64,000 bases of DNA from Erpobdella octoculata (GCA_963978895.1 OZ022238.1:36748270-36812269), one strand, 5' to 3'; counted from the first letter of the stretch, positions 25,401 to 38,092 are shown. The notes: generated by a model from the letters alone, not told the origin. Program-made: numbers and translations.

Positions 25401-28400
25401 TTCTCCACAAATTCTTAGTGGCAAAGAATTTGAGCTGTCAATCAAGCAGAACAAGTTATGATCTAACAAGCAGGGAAGATGCGAAGAAAGACTCAATTCA
25501 AATACATTCTCTGTTTCAGGCACTTGAAGTAATTTTAAATATTAAATAATGTTTACAGATTATATAAAATGTAAAAAAATGAATCCATTTTGAGATTTTA
25601 AAAATTTAATATTTTTATAAATACGAAAAAATTGAATCAAGATTATGCTGGCAATCTTTTAAGACTATGTTGAGATAGTGTATATAATATATTCAGATAT
25701 TAATGCAGAACATGTGTTGAGATAGTGTATATAGTATATTCAGATATTAATGCAGAACATGTGTTGAGATAGTGTATATAGTATATTCAGATATTAATGC
25801 AGAACATGTGTTGAGATAGTGTATATAATATATTCAGATATTAATGCAGAACATGTGTTGAGATAGTGTATATAGTATATTCAGATATTAATGCAGAACA
25901 TGTGTTGAGATAGTGTATATAATATATTCAGATATTAATGCAGAACATGTGTTGAGATAGTGTATATAATATATTCAGATATTAATGCAGAACATGTGTT
26001 CAAGTTGAAATGATGCTGAAATTATGTTGGAGTTATGTTAAAACAACATAATTATTAGGTTGATAATATGTTCAAATTACATTAAGATAATGTTGAGATT
26101 GTGTTGAAATTGAATCTAGATGTGTTGAGATTAAAATGATATTACACCGAGCCTAAAAAAGGTTAAATGTTTTTCTAACAAATCTCTCCACGGTCAGGCT
26201 GAACAAATAATTTAAAAGGTTTTTCTACATTGGTCCACTTGTAAGTAACATTAGAGCAGCCTCTATTTATCACCTGTAATTCAAAATAATTGCATGTAAT
26301 ATAAAACCATTTAAATTGTTTATTTGATTTGATAAAATATTAACTTTGCAGCAGAAATGAACCATTATATAACCATTTATGCATGTATATCCTCCCATGT
26401 ATGTATAAAATATTGTTTTCACAATATATTACGATTGTGATGATTAAAACAACAGAGAAACAGCAACAACAAATCACAAATTTCAATGCAAAAACATTTC
26501 TTATTTATCATGAGAAATTACAGCGAATTTCGGGACAGAATGTTAGAACAGCCAGCAGCTTTACTGGGTCACCAATACAAAATTTTAAACATTAACATTG
26601 TCATAAAAAAAGTCATCACATTCATAAAATCTCTATCATGGTTCTACTAACTTTGAAACGTTGTTTGTATTCATTTTGAATTAACATAGGTGATGGAAGA
26701 AGAACGATGGAAGGAAGAATTGAAAGTTGATGATGCGAAGATGATCCCATCAGTTCTAACTCCAGTGCAATTTCTGAGTTCATTCTGTCACTGCCTGTTG
26801 ATGCAAATGTCTCATTAGAAATTCAATAAAAAAAGTCAAGTTTAAAATTATTTAAAAAAAAAATAAGTTAGAACAAACTATTAATTACAAATGAAATAAA
26901 ATTATATCTACAAATTCATCTCTTTAAGAACAGCTGACTAACACGAGGCTGAAGAGTTTCTTGATGATGATGATGATGATGAGTAATCACTTCCTGTAAT
27001 ATTTGCTGTGATGAAATATTTCAATAGTAAGTGCAGACACTCCTGATATTTCATAACCTGTTTTTTAAGACCAAAATACCAACAAATTGAAACGATTATT
27101 TAAAATTGCTTCTTTTCATGGTAAATGTTTAATTTAAATTCAGTCAATTAATGAAAAGGTCGAACATTACAAAATTTTTAACAAACTAAACTGCTAACAT
27201 TTATTTTTCTAGGTTTTAAAGTGTAAACACACATCATATTCTTAATGCAATGCTTTACTAAAATGAGATCAATAAGATGAAACTTCTCTAAATAAGATTT
27301 TTATTAATTAATTTTATGATGTAATTCAGATGTCACACCTCTTTAGGATGAAATGAAATACTGAATTCCATCATTGCTCCAGCGGGAAAAATTCCCATTT
27401 TTGGTTCAACATAGAAACAAGAAGACATGACTTCTGATCTGATGATTGTCTCTTCTTTTTGTACATTTCCACTACACTCATCTTCCATCTGAGATCTCAA
27501 ATTCGAATGAACATTGACCCAGCAAAAAGGAACGTCGACATTACTGAAAATGAGAACAACTTTAAAATATCCAATCAAATGAAAACTTCCATGATAATAA
27601 AATTACTTGCATGCAATTTTTCACGCAAATTTTTCTAGAGACGGAAGATGAAACTCCGACACGAGGGAATTTGATGAGGAATTGTGCCGACGTGTCCTTC
27701 ATCTCTCCCACTTCATAATTTGATGCTCCTCCCTCTATTTCTAGAAGGTTTAACTTTAACGTCCTACCTTTTCCTAGAATTTGTTTATTATAAAATTTAA
27801 ATAAAAGCATATTTCTGTGAAATTCTTTTAAACTAAAAAATGCAACAGGTAGAAGCAGCCATGATAAATACTCAAGTAGTTGTTAATTATTTTATCAAAA
27901 CGATTAAGAAAAAGCTTTTTAACAACCATACTGCTGAAAGGCATATTATAAAAAAGTTGTATTAACTTGTAATAAATGTAATAACATTATATTACAATTT
28001 CTAAAAATTTGTATAACAATTGAAATTACAATTATTACAATTTGTAGCCATCTATATAAAAATTAAATAAAAGTTTGTATTAATGCCATAAGATAATATG
28101 TGATTATAGGACTTTTCATCGCAACTTGAATTTTCTACTGAATTTTAACGAGCATAGGATTGCAACCGATCAACTAGTACTCAGACATGTACGAAGTACA
28201 ACTGAGTGTTGGATAAAAAAGTAATTTGCAGCAAAAAATCAAATTCCTTTCTACAACATTATTGCAATTTTTTTCTTGATGAAATGTATTTCTTTATTCA
28301 AAATTAATACAAAGTTGATTAAATTGCCTAGCAAAACTAAATTTTTAAAATTATTTAAAAAAACTTTCAAGACTATTTATATACATCAATTTTTGTTAAT

Positions 28401-31400
28401 AGATGTAATACTTTTGTATCAAAAATGTATCATTTTGTAATAAATTATTTTACCATTACAATAAATATACCTGTCACAAGCACTCTCTTGATCTGACAAT
28501 TGTCACACACAATCAGGAATGCTTCGGAACAAGAAATTTCTTCCGTTGGTGAAAACACGACATCCACACATACTGACTGACCTCGTTGCAAATCGAAATA
28601 AACGGGCCTCACTTTAAAAACATTTCCGATGCAAACGTACCTTGACATCATCAAAGTCTGAAAAAAAAACAAAGCAAAAAATTTAAAACAGCTTCTGTAA
28701 TCTGGAATTTGTAAAAATGTTTGAAAGTGTTTATGTTTCACTGACTTTGAACTTAATGGCAGGCCACTGTGAAACAGGAACAATACAAAACTTTCCATCC
28801 CCTCCAACATTTGTTAAAACAAATGAACAGCACTTTATCGTACCAAGCAAGCAGTCTCCCATGTCAAATACAGCCGGCACTGAAATATTAGAAACAATGT
28901 TAAACTTCTTTAGAGGTGCTAAAAGATTGTTAAATGATATAATGAAAACTGTTGAGTATTTGGTTCATAACAAGAAAAAGTACTGGTCAGAATAACTTTA
29001 GTTATAAAAAGATAACAGAGATAAGTTTAACATTAAAATTTTATTGGTTTTACTTTTCAAAATAGGTGGGGGTCTGCAGGCTTTCAAAAGAATTGTTAAA
29101 CACAAATCACATTCTGTTTCAACAATCAAACAATCTTGGAAGTCTGCCAGAGAATCTGGACAAAACTGAACGGTGAACTTGCAATGGAGACCCGGTGCAA
29201 CCTGGCTGCGGTCACTTGGAAATTGTCCTTTAAACCAATTAAGTTTGCATAAAAAAATTAGATCACAGAATATAATAACTTCTTGAGTGACTTTCCCAGC
29301 ATAAAATTATCAACGTGTCTAAAATGACCCACCTAGTCCAAGAGAGAAATGTGCAGTTTGTGGTGGGATTATTCTTAAACTTCTTGATGTGGATGAAACA
29401 TTTTTTAACAGTACTGACATCTATTTAGGAAGTAATTAGGGACATTTTTAATTATATACTTATAAAATATAATTTAAAAAAAACCACTTAAAAATTAATT
29501 AGACCCAAAAAATTACCAACTTCGTAAGTTTGTCCAACTTCATAATTTTCAAAAAGGACTTCGGGAGGACAAGCAACAAATATTTCAGATGATCTATTCA
29601 AATTATAAAAGTCGTTGTAATGATCAACAACTACTTAATTTAGTTTATTTATGCTCATGATACTTGTTTTTATAATATCAATAATAAAAAATTATTATTT
29701 TTAAAACCAATTTACAATTAATTGTAGCATAGCAGTAAATGGCCAACCTTGTGTCAAAAAATGAAATGTTTCGAGACAGTTTCAAATCATTTGACTTGCA
29801 CAGAGAATTTCTTTCCAGACTTCTGAGCTTATCACACTGTAAATTTCAAAAGTTAATTATATTGAAAAAATATTTTAAATAAAACTTGCTTAGCAGACTG
29901 CTCTAATTTTATAATTTTCTTTTTTTAAATGCTTTTATTTAACTTCACTTGTCTCTCTGTTTGTTTGTTGGTTAGTTAGTTTGTCTGTGGTGATCAAATC
30001 TAGGTCAAGTGTATTCATTGGTTTGCTTGTCTGTGATGATCAAATCTAGGTTAGTAGGCATGGCCAAGTGTATTCATTGGCCTTGTTGAATGCCCGCATT
30101 TTTTACGAGTCTCCTGATGTAACTAAAGACTGTATAGACGCCTGAATTATCGAGATATAAACGGCTCAACTCAAACTCGTACGTCTTCATGCGATTTTTA
30201 ACTGTGCGACTGCCTACCTTAAATCAATTAAAATTAATCAAAATCGATTTTATATGAAAGTTAGTGTTGTTGTAATAAACAAAATTAATAATAACAAATT
30301 AAATAAAAAGTACAAAATTGAGCGTAACGGTTGTCTAAGATTCAATTAGTTGACTCAGATAAAGAGGCAAAATAAAAGCATTTAAAAAAAATTATTTTTT
30401 ATCTTTACTTGTTTTATCTTAATTGACCACTTTAAAAAACATTAATGAAAAAAAATGCAAACTTTATTTTTTAATGTTCTCCCATCAGAGCAATTGGTAA
30501 CTCTGCCTTGGTTGTTGTTCTTACTTCTATTTGCTACAAGTGTAAACAATAATTATGTGAAAATTACAACAATTTATTTTTTTAAATAGTAATAAACACA
30601 AAATTTATTAGAGTCAAACCATTTAAATTTTCAATTTCAGGCAATTTCACTCCTGTAAATGGATTTAATAACTTGATTTTTTCTACAGGCTGAGCGTCTA
30701 AATAGACAAAAATGTTTCAAATTAAATAGTGCACAACTAAAACTTTTTATATAGAAATTAAAAGCGAACTTTTATCAAAAAGTTGTTTGTTTTCCAAAAA
30801 GCACTCAGCTTGAAACTTTAACATTTCTTTTTCTAAAGCTTCTGTTTCTTGAAGAACTTGTTCGTGAGCCCCGTTGATCTGAAGTACCGAATATCTTATT
30901 TTTTGGTATTTTTATAGCTTATTTGATTAACTTTATTTAAAGCACATCAACAATTGTCTATAGATAGTCAACCTCAAAAAAGTGCTAAAATAATTGCATG
31001 AAGATTTAAATATCCTTCAGTTACTAATTGAAAACTTTCCATTCCTATTTCAAACCAGTTCTTATCTAATACTTTTATACTTTAACTGAAACATTCTGTG
31101 TATGACTGAACGCTAATAGTTTGATAATGATGATACAAACTGTAAAACTCCAACAAAAATTCGAATAAAATTTATTTGGTAGTGATAATGCAGATAATGG
31201 TAACTATTTACTTTATTAAGTCGTATTGCATAATCAGAGTTCTCTGGGACACAAGACACTGACAGATTTTCTATATGATCTTTTCCTAGTTTTGTTTCCA
31301 AAACTGTACGAAAGGTTTTACTTATAAGACGTGAAATATCGTGTGATCGGTAGTGTTTAGCCCGATTTGATGTTTCGACGCCAATCAAATAAGTTTCGTC

Positions 31401-31418
31401 CATCATGTCTAGCTGCAT
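13451..31418 (-). CDS. DLEC1: DLEC1-like ciliary protein, whole gene
   Basis: About 35 exons (about 1,490 codons; the human protein is about 1,750) follow the full order of DLEC1, from the N-terminal HDISRLISKTFRTVLE block to the C-terminal YIRGILNESMKE block. The landmark VCDNCQIK matches the vertebrate protein. DLEC1 is built of repeated ASH/MSP-like immunoglobulin-type domains and belongs to the axonemal/centrosomal ASH group. The start is at 31,418, or at the paired ATGs at 31,406 and 31,403; an AG just upstream leaves a further 5' exon possible. The stop is TAA at 13,453-13,451. Introns carry Tigger MITEs, two hATs, a LINE tail and minisatellites, yet no exon is broken by a TE. Two junctions do not close in phase by eye (27,607/27,543 and 19,742/19,494), and exons between 30,619 and 29,837 were not resolved. 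Exon details follow in three entries. Confidence 0.85.
14580..15150 (+). repeat. Dispersed repeat with (TA)n head and purine-only middle
   Basis: In a DLEC1 intron. It begins with (TA)n at 14,580-14,622, then ATAAATGACTCTGTTTTCCTGACTG and CCAAACCGCTGAACCAATTTTAAC, a boilerplate seen at the ends of many invertebrate repeats. At 14,912-15,125 the top strand is almost pure A/G (GAGCGAGCAGGAA-type units), and it ends ACCCCGCTAGTTATATAAATAAATA. The class is not determined. Confidence 0.45.
15694..16440 (+). mobile_element. Tigger-like MITE, copy 2
   Basis: CAGTATAATCCCGCTATAACA at the left and TTATAGCGGGATTATACTG at the right, each bordered by TA. 747 bp, in a DLEC1 intron. A TATATGTATATATAAGCA repeat follows immediately (16,440-16,543). 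Confidence 0.85.
16440..16543. repeat. TATATGTATATATAAGCA tandem repeat
   Basis: Several units of about 20-26 bp of AT-rich sequence with AAGCA punctuation, starting at the TA duplication of the adjacent MITE. Confidence 0.8.
17676..18248 (+). mobile_element. Tigger-like MITE, copy 3
   Basis: CAGTATAATCCCGCTATAACG to TTATAGCGGGATTATTCTG, bordered by TA. 573 bp, in a DLEC1 intron. Its interior (ACGGCACAGAGTTG) shows what copy 1 looked like before the SINE insertion. Confidence 0.85.
19742..27773 (-). CDS. DLEC1: DLEC1 exons, middle third
   Basis: Exons: 27,607-27,773; 27,339-27,543; 26,943-27,057; 26,653-26,794; 26,180-26,273; 25,395-25,522; 23,794-23,931; 23,322-23,467; 23,048-23,204; 20,354-20,458; 19,742-19,882. 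Recognisable segments include GIFPAGAMMEFSISFHP, SEIALELELMGSSSHHQL, VINRGCSNVTYKWTNVEKPF, INFGLIRVGEIAEENVIISN, FDWAE and IKPQKGFLPARGNAECQVTF. Each matches a beta-rich ASH-type repeat in order. The 117-nt intron 23,205-23,321 is a multiple of three with no stop. The first junction is off by one base as read. A possible 33-nt exon near 19,580-19,612 was not confirmed. Confidence 0.8.
19975..20170. repeat. Minisatellite, ~30-bp AATATGGACAATTAATAATC unit
   Basis: Six or more degenerate units of TATGGACAATTAATAATCATAA type inside a DLEC1 intron. AT-rich and imperfect. Confidence 0.75.
21001..22966. mobile_element. hAT-type transposon with TAGGGATTACAATCCCGGG ends
   Basis: Left end TAGGAATTACAAATCCCGG and right end CCCGGGATTGTAATCCCTA, flanked by GTATATAT at 20,993-21,000 and 22,967-22,974 (8 bp). 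Further CCCGGGATT palindromes lie near both ends. It contains a CR1/L2 LINE fragment. Located in a DLEC1 intron. No transposase was recognised. Confidence 0.75.
21785..22290 (+). pseudogene. CR1/L2-type LINE 3' fragment with (TTA)n tail
   Basis: Encodes DYCNSLLYN, then LIRLHWLPITHRISFKIALL, then AAPCVWNSLPPDIRA and FKKKLKTYYFK, ending at a stop. This is the canonical post-RT tail of CR1/L2 LINEs. It is followed by GGCGCTATATAAAAACAC and (TTA)n. Only the last 160 codons remain; the frame is open. The same 3' terminal sequence ends the SINE at 37,302-37,531. Confidence 0.85.
23205..23321 (-). other. In-frame, stop-free 117-nt DLEC1 intron
   Basis: GTCAGAATTT at the donor side and TTATTTGCAG at the acceptor side. 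The length is a multiple of three and has no stop codon, so the flanking exons read as one open frame. Removing it joins LSVVTNQYS to TSFAIRAEVQ, which fits the DLEC1 pattern better than the 39-residue readthrough. Confidence 0.6.
23942..24138. repeat. 29-bp minisatellite
   Basis: About seven units of GGTAATGAAGTGAGATATTGAATTATTGA, degenerating to the right. In a DLEC1 intron. Confidence 0.85.
24337..25292 (+). mobile_element. Charlie-like hAT, non-autonomous
   Basis: Starts CAGGGTTGTCCAACACAGCC and ends GTTGAACAGCCCTG. The flanks TATTTAAG and TACTAAAG agree at 6 of 8 positions, an aged duplication. No transposase was recognised. In a DLEC1 intron. Confidence 0.7.
25668..25998. repeat. 47-bp minisatellite, seven near-identical copies
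   Basis: Unit TGTTGAGATAGTGTATATAA.. plus TATTCAGATATTAATGCAGAACA, repeated seven times with essentially one variable base (ATATAATAT versus ATATAGTAT). It lies in a DLEC1 intron between exons ending at 26,180 and 25,522. Confidence 0.95.
28471..31418 (-). CDS. DLEC1: DLEC1 exons, N-terminal third
   Basis: Exons (high to low): 31,212-31,418; 30,770-30,878; 30,620-30,697; gap; 29,748-29,836; 29,521-29,593; 29,333-29,420; 29,054-29,227; 28,746-28,879; 28,471-28,657. The first three encode an alpha-helical start (SHDISRLISKTF, then VLQETEALEKEMLKFQ). After the gap come CPPEVLFENYEVGQTYE, SSTSRSLRIIPPQTAHFSLG, VAPGLHCKFTVQFCPDSLAD, FDMGDCLLGTIKCCSFVLTN and SEAFLIVCDNCQIKRVLVTG. These are the first two ASH-type domains. 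Apart from the gap, phases agree between neighbouring exons. Human DLEC1 has about 130 more residues in the gap region. Confidence 0.85.
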
Positions 31419-32193
31419 TAAAATTAACGTAATTTAATTACGAAGTCGCTCTACAACTCAACTTACGCGTGAACATACATACATAGCGACTGCCGCGTTA
31501 AAAGCGTTGCTATGTAAAGTATAATATAGTCTGAAGATAATAGGGCAACTACCTATATTTTAAACTCTGAAGCTAAGATGAAAAAAAACATTATTTTAAT
31601 ATTACTAAAACTACCCATACAAATTTAAAAGTTTTATTTATTGACGTCCATAACACCAGGCCAGGCGCGGTCCCAGGATTTTCTGGTAAGGGGATGATAA
31701 ATTTATTTTTGCTTGAGAGTATTATATCATATATTTTTTTCATATATTTTAAAGTTATCATCAAGTAATGGATGTGTTGTAAGAAAATTGCGTTTTTGAG
31801 CATAAGAAATGTGTATGTTCCTATTCAATCTCCATACACATACAATACAAAATAACATCTATATCGTGCCCTGCCCTTATAAAAAAAACAAAACAATTCT
31901 TTTGCAAAGGCGCGCATTTCATCAACATCTCCTAGTCAAAAACCTTATTGAAAAGATTTGTCTTTAGCCTAATATCTCTCCTTCAAACTCAATAAACGCA
32001 AATGCAATATTCAAAGAGTGTTAGGTTCAGGACCGTAACCAGCAGTGGCGGATTAACCATGGCGCAGGTAGCGCACCTGCGCCAGGGCCTCAGAGCTTTT
32101 GGGGCCTCAAAATTTTACATTAAAAAAATTAGTATGCAAGCGTAATGTTCTAAAAACTACATTGTGGACGAAGATTGTTAATTTCGTTAGTTC

Positions 32194-32855
32194 ATGTGTG
32201 TCACAACTATGTCTATTGGTGGTCTTTGCATAGGTCAGACATACGACAACGCATCCAAAATGTCCGGAGTCTACAATGGAGCCCAAGCCCGGATGGTCCA
32301 TTACAACCCAAGGGCACCTGTTATCCCTTGCATAGCTCATTCTCTAAATCTTTCTGGAAATGTTGTAACTGAGTCATTTGTTCAAGCCGTTACCTCCTTC
32401 GGAGTTGTGCAGAAACTGTACGTGATTCTATTTTCTTCTATTTCACGATGGCGTGTAGTAACGGACAAGTTAAAAACTACTGAAGGATCATGTACAGTTC
32501 CAAAGCGACTGAGTGAAACTCGTTGGTCTGCACGCACTGATGCGCTAAACAGGTTGATCTCGAACTACAATGTGTGCATTGAAGTTTTGCAACAGATTTC
32601 TGGAGATTTGCAGAATAAGGCTACTGAAGCTGAAGCTCAATCTAAAGCTTTGGCGAAACTTGAAACAGGCTTTCTGACAGCCTTTTGGAGCTGTGTTCTG
32701 AAGAGAATAAACATGGTCAGTAAGCTTCTCCAGTCTCAAAAAGCCGATCTGGGATCTTCCGTGAGTCTTCTCCAGTCTCTAAGTGAGTTTGTCGGAATGG
32801 CATTCCGGGAATGCTAAGTAAAAAAACAAGTTTGATGAGTTTGTTGAACTAGCAA
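32194..32855 (+). pseudogene. hAT (ZMYM1-like) transposase, central part
   Basis: Contains GQTYDNASKMSGVYNGAQAR, IPCIAHSLNLSG, RLSETRWSARTDALNRL and QISGDLQNKATEAEAQS, the order typical of ZMYM1/TTF-type hAT transposases (D-x-A-N-M-S-G, then H-S-L-N-L, then TRWSAR). It is interrupted by a stop at about 32,816 and continues weakly (FDEFVELAI) until the LINE junction near 32,860. The N-terminal zinc finger is absent. Confidence 0.85.
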
Positions 32856-32864
32856 TATTCAGAC

Positions 32865-34320
32865 ACGTTGTCTCCGTTTATTAAAAACCTGTTCAACAAA
32901 TCGTTAAGGGCGGGTCACTTTCCGGTTCCTTTCAAAGTGGCTGAAATCTCATCTATCTTGAAGAATTATCGTCTGGTTTCGAATCTCCAGTTCATCTCCA
33001 AAGTTCTGGAAAGGGCTGTAAACAAACAGCTCTCGCAACACCTGAATAGCTGCAATCTGTTACCGGAGCATTAGTCTGCCTATCGGGAATGTCGTTCAAC
33101 GGAGACTCCCCTACTCAGAGTCACATCGGACGCTCTTCTTGCAATCAACCGTGGAATGTTAACACTGCTTGCCATGCTGGATCTCAGCACTGCTTTTGAT
33201 TGTGTCGATCACAAAGTCTTTGTGGCCAGGATCGAACAATCATTTGGAGTAAATTCCGTTGTTCTTCTGTGGATCAGTTCATATCTCCACGGTCGCAGAC
33301 AACGTGTTCGGTACAATGGTGGCCTCTCCGGTTGGTCTTTTGTCGAGTGTGGAGTTCCTCAAGGCTCGATTCTTGGACCGCTGTTTTTCCTTGTATACAC
33401 TTCGAGTGTCTTCGGCCTGGCCATTCAGCATGGTTTCGAGATTTAGATCTACGCCACTGCGACGTTCAAGACATTGACTTGCTTACGGTTCGACTGGAGG
33501 GTTGTGTTTCCGCGATCACGCAAAGTATGAAATGCAATAGATTAAAACTCAACGCCTCCAAAACAAAAGTCATTCTTCTGGGTTCACCTGGACTTCTGAC
33601 GCAAGTGACGCATATCTCCTTCAAGAAAATCAATATAGCCGGAAACGCCATTCGTCTTGTTGACAATGTTCGCAACCTTGGGATTACCATCGACTCTTCG
33701 TTAACATTCAGCAGGCATGTAGCAAACGTGGTCAAAACCAGCTACTACCATCTGCGACACATGAGGTCAATTCGAAACTCTCTGGCGGTTGTTCCTTTTC
33801 ACGCCCTGGCGGCCCTCGCTCTGATCTTGTCTAGACTGGATTATTGCAACGGTCTACTTAGTGAAATTCCAGACCTATTAATTAAACAACTCGACGGTGT
33901 CATGCGTGATGCTGCTAGACAGATTCTTCGACCGCCCCGGTTTAATCATGTCACGAGGGCAATGTGCGACCAACTGCACTGGCTGGACATGAAAGCACGC
34001 ATCGATTTTAAGCTCTCTCTAACTGCGTTCCGCTGTCTGCATGGCCTGGCACCAGCGTACCTCTCCAGTCTGTGCATCCCAGTGTCTCAGCTTCCGGGAC
34101 GATCTCATCTTCGTTCAGCCTCTTCGGTGAGCTTCTTGTTCCATCATGCAGAACCAAGACGTTCGGACCGAGGGCATTTGCAGTCGCCTGCCCAGTTACG
34201 TGGAACAACCTGCCGGAGGAACTTACCGACCCTGTAAATGCATACAGCCTTACTGTTTTTAAGAAGAAGCTCAAGACTTTTTTGTTCTCTCGAATGTTAA
34301 ATAGAATTTGACCTTTTAAA
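32865..34320 (+). pseudogene. CR1/L2-type LINE, 5'-truncated, inside hAT A
   Basis: Frames give SPFIKNLFNKSLRAGHFP, YRLVSNLQFISKVLERAVN, LDLSTAFDCVDH, GVPQGSILGPLFF, then a frameshift where the YADD box should be, then LKLNASKTKVILLG, LDYCNGLLSEIPDLL, LHWLDMKARIDFKLSLTAFR, RAFAVACPVTWNNLPEEL and FKKKLKTFLF. Stops and shifts at about 33,073, 33,445 and 34,100 make it defective. The 3' end carries a hairpin (34,367-34,400) and then (TAA)n expanding into the adjacent microsatellite. Confidence 0.85.
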
Positions 34321-34366
34321 TTTTGACATTAGATTCATTTGTTTTTCATGTCGGCGCTGTTTGCCC

Positions 34367-34400
34367 CGTGCTCTGAGAAAATTTATTTTTAGAGAGCACG
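34367..34400 (+). other. Hairpin at the LINE 3' end
   Basis: CGTGCTCT and AGAGCACG form an 8-bp stem around an A/T-rich loop, about 10 bp before the TAA tail begins. Such 3' stem-loops are the template-recognition feature of CR1/L2-group LINEs. Confidence 0.55.
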
Positions 34401-34408
34401 TTAATAGC

Positions 34409-36243
<1,835 letters not shown>

Positions 36244-36246
36244 CCC

Positions 36247-36510
36247 GAGATGCTGATGTTGATGCTGCGGAATAATTTCAGTAAGGCCTTTCCGAACACC
36301 TACATTCTTCTTTGTCATTACTTGACACTTCCTGTAACGAACTGTGCCGGTGAGCGATCTTTCAGCAACCTCAAACGCATCAAATCTGTTCTGAGGTCAA
36401 CACAGAGACTCAAGAGTGACTAAACAACCTATCTCTCTTAAACTTTGAAAGTGATGTACTTCAGGAGTTGGATTATTTCGAAGTTATTGACGCATTCAGT
36501 TCAGCTAAAT
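36247..36510 (+). pseudogene. hAT A transposase, C-terminal (dimerisation) part
   Basis: MLRNNFSKAFPNTYILLCHY, then LPVTNCAGERSFSNLKRIKS, then LNFESDVLQELDYFEVIDAF after an early stop. This is the hATC dimerisation block (LPVT...ERSFS.LK.IK..LRSTM). It resumes the protein broken at about 32,855. Hat B inserted just before the end; the frame across the empty site reads AKST-stop, possibly the natural terminus. Confidence 0.85.
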
Positions 36511-37618
36511 CAGGGGTGGCCAACCTTTTTGAGAAAGAGGGCCATTACCATATTTTTTAAACATACGGCGGGCCGCTGGTTTGAGAGGCAAAATTCTCTC
36601 TGGAGGAGCGTTGTATATTTCTACAGTGGGCTCTGAGACGACCCCCAACCAACAACAAAGCATTTGGATACACGTTATGTAAACTAAAAAAATTATCTAC
36701 AATAATAGCTGGTTGAACACTGAACACACAAAGCATCTCAAATAAACATGAAATTTTATTCAATTCTGGCTGACTGCTAACTATGAAATTTTGGTAGTAA
36801 ACTTATTAAAGTTAACTATTACAAAAGTAAAAAAACTGTTTATAAAAAAATCTATATTGTAAAATAGAATTGTTGACACAAAAGACATTGTATTTTAACT
36901 GTTCAAAAGCAATTGTCATTCAGTGCGAAACCTGAACTTGTTTTACATTAGCATCAAATGCAGCTACTGATATGCGCAAGATGTCGTGCAAATGATTATC
37001 AGTAAGTCTGGCCCAGTGGACCGACTTATTGCAATTCATTCTGGAAAATTCTGCTCACATATGTATGTATTGCCAAATAAACTCATCATCTTCAATGCAT
37101 TCTTTCGCCATGCTGGAAGTTAAAAATGGTGTTAAAGAAGTTAAAAGGGTGTAAAACTCAATTAGGTTCCCTTCCAAAAATTTTGTTTCATAAAGCTATC
37201 GGACTGCAGTTCAACCAACTCCATTTGAAACCCTGCTGGCATATATAATTTAATAATTTTTGTACTATTTTTCGAATTTTAAGGAATTTTATAAAATATT
37301 TTAATAATAATAATAATAATGATGAATTTATATAGCGCCAGATAAGTCAGAGGCGCTTACGAAGGTTCCTTTGGATCGGAAACTTCGAAGAACACGCTAT
37401 TTTCATAGACATGAGAAAGCAATGCGAGTGAACTCCTTGCCTAAGGGAGTTACGCTGGTGACGCAGGTGAGGCTTGAACTGCCGACCTAACGATCAACAG
37501 GCGAGCGCTCTACCGCTCTGCCACCAGCGCCTCTATTTTACTGTAAATTTCAAATATTTAAACAAAGCAGAGCGGGCCGCCAATTGATAGACCGCGGGCC
37601 GCGGGTTGGCCACCCCGG
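36511..37618 (+). mobile_element. hAT element B, Charlie-like, inside A
   Basis: Starts CAGGGGTGGCCAACC and ends GGTTGGCCACCCCGG, with exact flanks AGCTAAAT at 36,503-36,510 and 37,619-37,626. The subterminal GGCCATTACC and CGGGCCGC stretches resemble Charlie-type hATs. Non-autonomous. It contains a SINE at 37,302-37,531. Confidence 0.9.
37302..37531 (-). mobile_element. tRNA-derived SINE with LINE-type tail, innermost insertion
   Basis: Read on the minus strand: GGCGCTGGTGGCAGAGCGGT (box A TGGCAGAGCGG), AGTTCAAGCCTCACC (box B), TAACTCCCTTAGGCAAGGAG, then TGGCGCTATATAAATTCATC and (TTA)n. The last segment matches the 3' end of the LINE at 22,250-22,290. A second copy of the head is at 55,505-55,626. 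Confidence 0.85.
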
Positions 37619-38092
37619 AGCTAAATCTACGTAGAAAGAAATCATTGTAAATCATAATGTACAGTATTCTGTAATCTGTAGGCCTATGTTTTTGTTGTAC
37701 TTACTTGAGAGTTTATAGTTAAGAAATTTCAACTGTGTAATAAATTATACATTTTATTTGGCTTTGAATTGAAACATTAAAGTCATAATTTGTAAATTTT
37801 ATAATGGGGGTCATTTTTATGAGTGCGCCAGGGTAATCCGGCCCTGGTAACCAGCTATGGGGCCGGGGGAGTCCAGGCTCCCCCCAGCTCAATCAGGCCC
37901 CCCAGTTTTTTGTATAGCTGTCCAGTTCAACAAAGCAAATTTAGGTGTCTTATTTAATAAGTTGTTTGAATTTGCTATGGCAAAGGATGATAAAAATGTG
38001 TAGGATTTTAGAAAACATGCCTAAAATTGCCAAGTACATGTCGTCTCTTATCAAAAACGAGGTAATCAAATTCGTCGTTGGAAGTTGCAACA

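Noticed and set aside
25668..25998. CRISPR-like array
   Set aside because: The repeat is a contiguous tandem minisatellite in a eukaryotic intron with no spacers.
30120..30235. Possible missing DLEC1 exon (KNRMKTYEFELSRLYLDNSG frame)
   Set aside because: The frame is open, but no family match, no clean donor and phase do not fit.
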